Assembly (NCBI GenBank): GCA_028717765.1
Contig: JAQUNE010000001.1
Location: forward strand, 7,636 to 32,101
Reading direction: 5' to 3'
Origin: Candidatus Omnitrophota bacterium
GTDB lineage: Bacteria; Omnitrophota; Koll11; Gygaellales; Profunditerraquicolaceae
DNA: 24,466 bases
The translations under genes were made by a program, and so were the position numbers. Shown here piece after piece: positions 20,221 to 24,466 of the stretch. The notes beneath the pieces are model-generated. The model had not been told where the DNA came from, did no database searches, and worked only from the letters and a program-made list of their open reading frames with translations. Position 1 is the stretch's first letter. The number at the start of each line of letters is the position of its first letter.

Positions 20221-20532
20221 ATGTTAAAAATTAGAAAACAGGATACAGTTCAGGTAATGAAAGGCAAGGACACCGGAAAAAAGGGTAGAGTTCTGGCAAT
20301 TTTGGCCGGGAACAAAAAGGCGCTTGTCGAGGGAATCAATTTTGTGAAAAAACATAAACGTAAGACCCAACAGGATCAGCAGGGTGGAGTAGTTTCTATT
20401 GAGTCGCCGATTAGTTTGGCGAATTTGATGTTGGTTTGTAAAGGCTGCAGCCGTCCTACGCGCGTAGGTTTTACCGTACTTGCTGATAAAACTAAGCAAC
20501 GTTTTTGTAAGAGTTGCAAAGAGGTAGTATAA
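20221..20532 (+). CDS. rplX: Ribosomal protein L24, zinc-ribbon (C+) form
   Basis: A 103-residue L24, an assembly initiator of the 50S subunit. The KOW domain at the N terminus reads DTVQVMKGKDTGKKGRVLAI. The HKRKTQQDQQGGVVSIESPI segment follows. The C terminus has two Cys pairs, C73/C76 and C96/C99, in the frame VCKGCSRPTRVGF ... RFCKSCK, consistent with zinc binding. E. coli L24 lacks these cysteines. The gene abuts rplN and ends 1 nt before rplE, so there is no spacer for the S8 repressor site that E. coli uses at this junction. Confidence 0.97.
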   Translation: MLKIRKQDTVQVMKGKDTGKKGRVLAILAGNKKALVEGINFVKKHKRKTQQDQQGGVVSIESPISLANLMLVCKGCSRPTRVGFTVLADKTKQRFCKSCKEVV

Positions 20533-20533
20533 G

Positions 20534-21091
20534 ATGGCTACAAGATTATTTGAGAAATATAATCAGGAGATTGTCCCCAAAATGATGGAGAAATTTTCCC
20601 TGAAAAATAAATTAGCAGTTCCTCGTATCGAAAAGATCGTGGTGAATATGGGTGTAGGCGAGGCAATTGCCGATGTGAAGATTTTGGAAAAAGCCATGGA
20701 TGAGCTCACACAGATTACCGGGCAGCGCCCAGTAATGCGCCGTACCAAGAAGGCAATTTCCAATTTTAAAATTAAACAGGGCCAGGCAATTGGCTGTAAA
20801 GTTACCCTGCGCCGGAAAATGATGTATGAGTTCATGGATCGTTTAATTAATATTACCATGCCGCGTATCCGCGATTTTAGAGGTGTGCCTTCTACTTCTT
20901 TTGATAAGGGTGGTAACTATACCTTAGGTCTAAATGACCAGAGCATTTTTCCGGAAATCGAATATGACAAGATCAGCCGTTCGCAGGGGATGGATATTAC
21001 TTTTGTGATCAAAAATTCAAAATCCGACACGCAGTCACGGGAATTATTAAGGTTATTCGGAATGCCTTTTAAGGATTTAAAGGAGCAATAA
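20534..21091 (+). CDS. rplE: Ribosomal protein L5
   Basis: A 185-residue L5, which binds 5S rRNA and contacts P-site tRNA and S13. It shows [15 protein letters not shown], the [20 protein letters not shown] stretch, and GRGxP-like RIRDFRGVP with the C-terminal [13 protein letters not shown]. Length is typical (about 180). GAGG at 20521-20524 serves as its SD. The stop overlaps the next gene by one base. Confidence 0.98.
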   Translation: MATRLFEKYNQEIVPKMMEKFSLKNKLAVPRIEKIVVNMGVGEAIADVKILEKAMDELTQITGQRPVMRRTKKAISNFKIKQGQAIGCKVTLRRKMMYEFMDRLINITMPRIRDFRGVPSTSFDKGGNYTLGLNDQSIFPEIEYDKISRSQGMDITFVIKNSKSDTQSRELLRLFGMPFKDLKEQ

Positions 21092-21276
21092 TGGCTAAGA
21101 CTTCACAAATAGAAAGATGGAAAAGTACGCCAAAGTTTTCTACGCGTAAACATAACCGTTGCCCGCTTTGTGGCAGGTCAGGCGGATATTTAAGAAGATT
21201 TAAACTCTGCCGTATCTGTTTCAGGGAATTGGCCTGGAAGGGTATGATACCCGGAGTAAAAAAAGCAAGTTGGTAG
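21091..21276 (+). CDS. rpsZ: Ribosomal protein S14, zinc-binding type Z
   Basis: A 61-residue S14 of the short zinc-containing type. The Cys pairs are C24/C27 and C40/C43 ([21 protein letters not shown]), followed by [18 protein letters not shown]. The longer, Cys-free paralogue found in E. coli is about 100 residues. It sits in the canonical place between L5 and S8. The 64-nt spacer after it holds the second palindrome copy. Confidence 0.98.
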   Translation: MAKTSQIERWKSTPKFSTRKHNRCPLCGRSGGYLRRFKLCRICFRELAWKGMIPGVKKASW

Positions 21277-21286
21277 CATAGAGATG

Positions 21287-21315
21287 CACACCGGCCTATC
21301 AGATAAGGCCGGGTG
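21287..21315 (-). repeat. 29-nt bulged palindrome, copy 2 (S14-rpsH spacer)
   Basis: On the plus strand, ACACCGGCCT (21288-21297) pairs with AGGCCGGGTGT (21306-21316), with one bulged G (21313) and an 8-nt loop. Read on the minus strand it matches 13561-13589 without gaps, with four differences, two of which swap the loop-closing pair. The reversed orientation and intact fold suggest a mobile or copied small palindrome. No T-run follows. The rpsH SD (AAGGAG, 21325-21330) begins 8 nt after the stem. Confidence 0.85.
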
Positions 21316-21340
21316 TAGATTCGTAAGGAGAATATAAAAT

Positions 21341-21736
21341 ATGTCAAGATCCGATTTAATCGCTGATGCACTTGCTATGATCCGTAACGCGATTATGGCG
21401 AAAAAAGAAAATGTCGATGTCCCGGCTTCGAATTCCCTGAAATCAATTTTAGAAATTCTTGAAAAAGAAAACTATATTGATGCCTTTAAGCCGATCGAAG
21501 ATAAGAAGCAGGGAGTTTTAAGGATTTATTTAAAATATTTATCCGGCAAGTCCGCGATTATCAATATTAAGCGCGTTTCCCGCCCGGGCTTACGGGTGTA
21601 TGTGAAAAAAGATAAGATCCCCATGGTTTTAAGGGGTAGGGGTATGGCGATAGTTTCAACTTCTAAAGGATTAGTTACGGATAAAGAAGCACGCGAGTCT
21701 GGTTTGGGTGGGGAAGTTCTCGCTTATGTTTGGTAA
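21341..21736 (+). CDS. rpsH: Ribosomal protein S8
   Basis: A 131-residue S8, a central-domain 16S rRNA binder that in E. coli also represses the spc operon. It begins SRSDLIADALAMIRNAIMAK. The C-terminal half has the expected KRVSRPGLRVYVKKDKIP, RGRGMAIVSTSKGLVTDKEA and GLGGEVLAYVW. Length is normal. ATG 21341 follows AAGGAG with 10-nt spacing. The upstream hairpin is shared with the tuf leader, so it is unlikely to be an S8-specific operator. Confidence 0.98.
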   Translation: MSRSDLIADALAMIRNAIMAKKENVDVPASNSLKSILEILEKENYIDAFKPIEDKKQGVLRIYLKYLSGKSAIINIKRVSRPGLRVYVKKDKIPMVLRGRGMAIVSTSKGLVTDKEARESGLGGEVLAYVW

Positions 21737-21748
21737 AGGGGTTCTACT

Positions 21749-22297
21749 ATGTCTCTGATTGGTAAAAAACCGATTGCAATACCGAAAGATGTGAAAGTTG
21801 CGCTAGAGAATGGCCAGGTTTTAGTTGAGGGGCCAAAAGGGAAAATTTCTAGGGCCTTTTCCAGCCGGATAAGTTTAGAGCTTAAGGAATCCCAGGTTTT
21901 CCTCAAACGTATCGCTGGCGACACTAAGCTAGATAAATCTTTGCACGGGCTTTATCGTGCCTTAATTGCGAACATGGTTAAAGGGGTTACAGAAGGATAC
22001 GTTAAAGAGCTGGAAATTATCGGTACTGGTTTTAAAGCGCAACTAGCGGGTAATAAATTGACCTTGACCATGGGTTTTTCTCACCCAGTAAATTTTATTG
22101 TTCCGGAAGGAATAAAAATTGAAACTCCTAAACAGACCCAGATTGTAATTAGGGGCATTGATAAAGAAAAGGTTGGGCAAGTCGCAGCTGAAATTAGAGC
22201 GGTATACCCACCGGAGCCATATAAAGGTAAAGGTATTCGCTATGCCGGCGAATATGTAAAGAAAAAGGTTGGTAAAGCACAAGCTACTACCAAATAA
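21749..22297 (+). CDS. rplF: Ribosomal protein L6
   Basis: A 182-residue L6 with its two repeated domains, located near the sarcin-ricin loop and factor-binding site. It begins SLIGKKPIAIPKDVKVALEN, then VEGPKGKISRAFS. The middle has GTGFKAQLAGNKLTLTMGFS, and the C-terminal YPPEPYKGKGIRYAGEYVKK is the family signature. AAAGGGG at about 21735-21741 precedes ATG 21749. Confidence 0.98.
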   Translation: MSLIGKKPIAIPKDVKVALENGQVLVEGPKGKISRAFSSRISLELKESQVFLKRIAGDTKLDKSLHGLYRALIANMVKGVTEGYVKELEIIGTGFKAQLAGNKLTLTMGFSHPVNFIVPEGIKIETPKQTQIVIRGIDKEKVGQVAAEIRAVYPPEPYKGKGIRYAGEYVKKKVGKAQATTK

Positions 22298-22300
22298 TAA

Positions 22301-22666
22301 ATGATGAAAAACCATAAAGAACAATTAAGGGCAAAAAGGCACCAGAGAATTCTGATGAGGATCCATGGTACAGCCGAGAGGCCTCGCTTGGTGATCCGGC
22401 GCAGCCTAAAGCATTTTCACGCGCAATTAATCGATGATACTAAAGCTAAATCTTTAATTTCGCTTTCTACCGAAGATAAACAGGTAAAAGCAAAAGTTCC
22501 TTCAGGTGGAAACGTGAAAGCTGCCCAGGCATTAGCAGAGGTTTTAAGCTTGCGCCTGAAAGAAAAAGGAATTACCGAGATTATTTTTGACCGTGCAGGA
22601 TATTTATACCATGGCAGAGTTAAAACCTTTGCCGATGCCTTAAGAAAAGGGGGGCTTAAGTTTTAA
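22301..22666 (+). CDS. rplR: Ribosomal protein L18
   Basis: A 121-residue L18, a 5S rRNA binder that works with L5. It shows [20 protein letters not shown] then [15 protein letters not shown], and the C terminus has [20 protein letters not shown] with GGLKF at the end. Two adjacent ATGs (22301, 22304) are possible starts and neither has a clear SD; the rplF stop lies 3 nt upstream, so reinitiation is likely. The stop directly abuts rpsE. Confidence 0.97.
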   Translation: MMKNHKEQLRAKRHQRILMRIHGTAERPRLVIRRSLKHFHAQLIDDTKAKSLISLSTEDKQVKAKVPSGGNVKAAQALAEVLSLRLKEKGITEIIFDRAGYLYHGRVKTFADALRKGGLKF

Positions 22667-23173
22667 ATGCGCGAAATTAATATTGAGCAACAGCCGGAAT
22701 TAATCGAAAAAGTTATTACTATTAACCGTGTAGCGAAAGTTACTAAGGGCGGTAAAAAAATGCATTTTAGCGCGTTAGTCGTGGTTGGCGATACCAAGGG
22801 TAAAGTAGGATTTGCTTTGGGTAAAGCCAATGAAGTTGCTGACGCCATCCGTAAGAGCCTGGCCAAGGCGAAGAGAGAGCTTTTTAGGGTTTCTCTGGAA
22901 GGAACAACTATTCCTCATGAAATTATCGGCCATTATGGGGCGGCAAAAGTTTTACTCAAACCGGCTTCTGAAGGAACCGGTGTTATTGCTGCTGGCCCGG
23001 TAAGAGCGATTTGTGAGGCCGCGGGAATAAAAAATATTTTAACCAAGTGTTTGAAATCAAATAACCCGATCAATGTTATCAGGGCTACAGTAGCAGGGCT
23101 AAAAGGTTTAAAGGTAGAGCAAAATGGAAAAGAAGATAGTAAAAAAACAGAGCGCAGCAAAGAAAATAGTTAG
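22667..23173 (+). CDS. rpsE: Ribosomal protein S5
   Basis: A 168-residue S5, involved in decoding fidelity and the mRNA entry helicase. The dsRBD-like N-terminal domain reads [20 protein letters not shown] then [20 protein letters not shown]. The C-terminal domain has [39 protein letters not shown] and [16 protein letters not shown]. The last 15 or so residues are a Lys/Ser/Glu-rich tail that shares its last 50 nt with the proposed N terminus of rplO. In most bacteria rpmD (L30) follows; here it does not. Confidence 0.97.
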   Translation: MREINIEQQPELIEKVITINRVAKVTKGGKKMHFSALVVVGDTKGKVGFALGKANEVADAIRKSLAKAKRELFRVSLEGTTIPHEIIGHYGAAKVLLKPASEGTGVIAAGPVRAICEAAGIKNILTKCLKSNNPINVIRATVAGLKGLKVEQNGKEDSKKTERSKENS

Positions 23174-23690
23174 TCCCGGGAAGAAACTCGCGCCGAAAAA
23201 AGCGAAAAAAGTATTATCAGGCGAAGCGCAAGTGATCATGGGGTTACATAATCTTACTATACCGCATGGAGCGCACAAAAAGAGAAAGCTTTTAGGCAGG
23301 GGCCCTGGTTCAGGCCATGGCAAGACTTCTACCCGCGGCAGCAAAGGACAGACTTCGCGCGCGGGAAGGCATTTTTACGCCGGATTTGAAGGAGGAACCA
23401 GCCCGTTGATCCGCAGAATGCCTAAACGCGGATTTACCTCCAGGTTCAAAAAAGTTTACCAAGTCGTCAATTTAAATGATTTGGGGCGCCTCAAAGAAAC
23501 AAATATCGGCCCGGAAGTTTTAGAGGCTAAGGGGCTAATTGATAATAAGGCTTTACCAGTAAAAATTTTAGGCGACGGTGAAATAAAAAATGCTTTGATC
23601 ATCCGCGCCCACGCTTTTTCCAAGCATTCGGCAGAAAAGATCCAGAAAGCCGGCGGAAAAACAGAATTGATTAATGACATCATTAAGTGA
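23124..23690 (+). CDS. rplO: Ribosomal protein L15 with Lys-rich N-terminal extension (start uncertain)
   Basis: L15, a late-assembly 50S protein. The conserved body starts near M39 ([20 protein letters not shown]) and runs through [19 protein letters not shown] and the [16 protein letters not shown] region. From ATG 23124 the protein has 188 residues, about 38 more than usual, the extra part being almost all Lys, Ala, Ser and Val. AAGG at 23111-23114 is a reasonable SD for this start. The alternative ATG 23238 gives a family-length 150 residues but has only a weak SD and would leave a 64-nt spacer after rpsE. I favour the long form with moderate certainty. The 3' end overlaps secY by 17 nt. 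Confidence 0.9.
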   Translation: MEKKIVKKQSAAKKIVSPGKKLAPKKAKKVLSGEAQVIMGLHNLTIPHGAHKKRKLLGRGPGSGHGKTSTRGSKGQTSRAGRHFYAGFEGGTSPLIRRMPKRGFTSRFKKVYQVVNLNDLGRLKETNIGPEVLEAKGLIDNKALPVKILGDGEIKNALIIRAHAFSKHSAEKIQKAGGKTELINDIIK

Positions 23691-24466
23691 AATTCTAAAT
23701 TTAAGCCCTTTAATCAATGCCTTTAAGATCCCGGATTTAAAAAGGCGCCTGATTATTACCGGGGCATTACTGGCGGTCTATCGTATCGGTTGTTATTTAC
23801 CTACACCCGGAATTGACGGATCGGCACTTGCAGAATTTTTTAACCGTGTAGCAAAAACCCAAGGCGGCGCGCTCTTCGGAATTATCAATATGTTTTCCGG
23901 AGGTGCTATGGAAAGATTAACCATCTTTGCTTTGGGGATTATGCCTTATATTTCCAGTTCGATTATTTTACAGCTTTTAACCGCGGTGATCCCGGCTCTG
24001 GAAAAATTGGCCAAGGAAGGAAAAGCTGGCCACGAAAAAATCAATCAATACACCCGTTACGGGACAGTATTGTTATCAATAATCCAGTCATTCTTTATCG
24101 CTCTTTGGCTCGAGAATCCGGCACGTTTTGAAGGTTTAAAGATCGTCATGCATCCGGGATGGGGTTTTCGTATCCTTACGGTCTTGACTTTAACTACCGG
24201 CACGATTTTTATTATGTGGCTGGGTGAACAGATCCAGGAGAGAGGCATTGGAAACGGAATTTCTCTGGTCATTACTGCTGGTATTATTTCGCGTATGCCC
24301 GCAGCTTTAAACCAGTTGTGGATCCTGATTTCGCCATTTGCTTCTTCACGTAGGCAAATCCAACCGGTTACTTTATTGATCATGGCGATCCTTTTTGTCG
24401 GGGTGGTCTTTGCGGTCATTTTGATTACGCAGGGGCAACGAAAGATCCCCGTGCAATACGCGCGTA
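23674..24466 (+). CDS. secY: Preprotein translocase subunit SecY (C-terminal part outside window)
   Basis: The reading frame from ATG 23674 stays open for 264 codons to the window end, about 60% of a usual SecY. SecY is the channel subunit of the inner-membrane translocon, partner of SecE encoded at 272-535. Recognisable stretches are IPDLKRRLIITGALLAVYRI with PTPGIDG (TM1 and plug region), FSGGAMERLTIFALGIMPYI (TM2), IILQLLTAVIPALEKL, and GERGIGNGISL-like QERGIGNGISLVITAG. ATG 23674 lies inside rplO (17-nt overlap) and has no clear SD, so translation is probably coupled to rplO. The frame is intact where visible. Confidence 0.97.
   Translation, partial: MTSLSEILNLSPLINAFKIPDLKRRLIITGALLAVYRIGCYLPTPGIDGSALAEFFNRVAKTQGGALFGIINMFSGGAMERLTIFALGIMPYISSSIILQLLTAVIPALEKLAKEGKAGHEKINQYTRYGTVLLSIIQSFFIALWLENPARFEGLKIVMHPGWGFRILTVLTLTTGTIFIMWLGEQIQERGIGNGISLVITAGIISRMPAALNQLWILISPFASSRRQIQPVTLLIMAILFVGVVFAVILITQGQRKIPVQYAR

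Noticed and set aside
21277..21340. Hairpin before rpsH as an S8 autoregulatory operator
   Set aside because: The same palindrome occurs in reverse orientation before tuf, and the loop does not resemble the S8 site of 16S rRNA, so an S8-specific role is not supported.

Overview
The window is one uninterrupted plus-strand block of core transcription and translation genes, about 24.3 kb from the tail of rpmG to the first two thirds of secY. It joins blocks that are separate operons in E. coli: rpmG-trnW-secE-nusG, rplK-rplA-rplJ-rplL-rpoB-rpoC, rpsL-rpsG-fusA-tuf, the S10 set (rpsJ to rpsQ) and the spc set (rplN to secY). I see no minus-strand gene and no mobile element, CRISPR array, pseudogene or intrinsic terminator. 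No stretch above 300 bases lacks a gene, and the longest gap between genes is 71 nt.

Organism: a bacterium of moderate GC content, probably Gram-negative-type. RpoC carries a large insertion in the trigger loop (about residues 915-1085) resembling the SI3 insertion of proteobacteria and several other Gram-negative phyla. EF-Tu has an unusual switch I that I associate from memory with Planctomycetes/PVC-type sequences. With the two-segment SecE, zinc-type S14, L33 and L24, and no rpmD between rpsE and rplO, this suggests an uncultured PVC-related lineage such as Omnitrophota. That placement is inference and needs a phylogeny.

Layout: 1-129 L33 tail; 167-237 tRNA-Trp; 272-1059 secE and nusG; 1059-3104 L11, L1, L10, L7/L12; 3148-10601 RNA polymerase beta and beta-prime; 10602-14817 S12, S7, EF-G, EF-Tu; 14839-19855 S10 cluster; 19852-23690 spc cluster; 23674-24466 SecY (cut by the window end). 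Most junctions are ATGA or TAATG overlaps or gaps of 0-12 nt, so translational coupling is likely throughout. The products make ribosomes (S10, L3, L4 and so on), load and move them (EF-Tu, EF-G), transcribe (beta, beta-prime), couple transcription to translation (NusG binds RNAP and S10) and export protein (SecE, SecY).

The least ordinary content lies in the few real spacers and in two genes. The three longest gaps (13554-13614, 15139-15209, 21277-21340) each hold a stem-loop. Two of these are copies of one 29-nt bulged palindrome in opposite orientation (25/29 identical), which looks like a REP-like dispersed repeat. The third is a long imperfect hairpin between rpsJ and rplC. EF-Tu lacks the usual R-G-I-T-I motif in switch I. 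rplO appears to carry a lysine-rich N-terminal extension overlapping rpsE by 50 nt at the site where rpmD is normally found.
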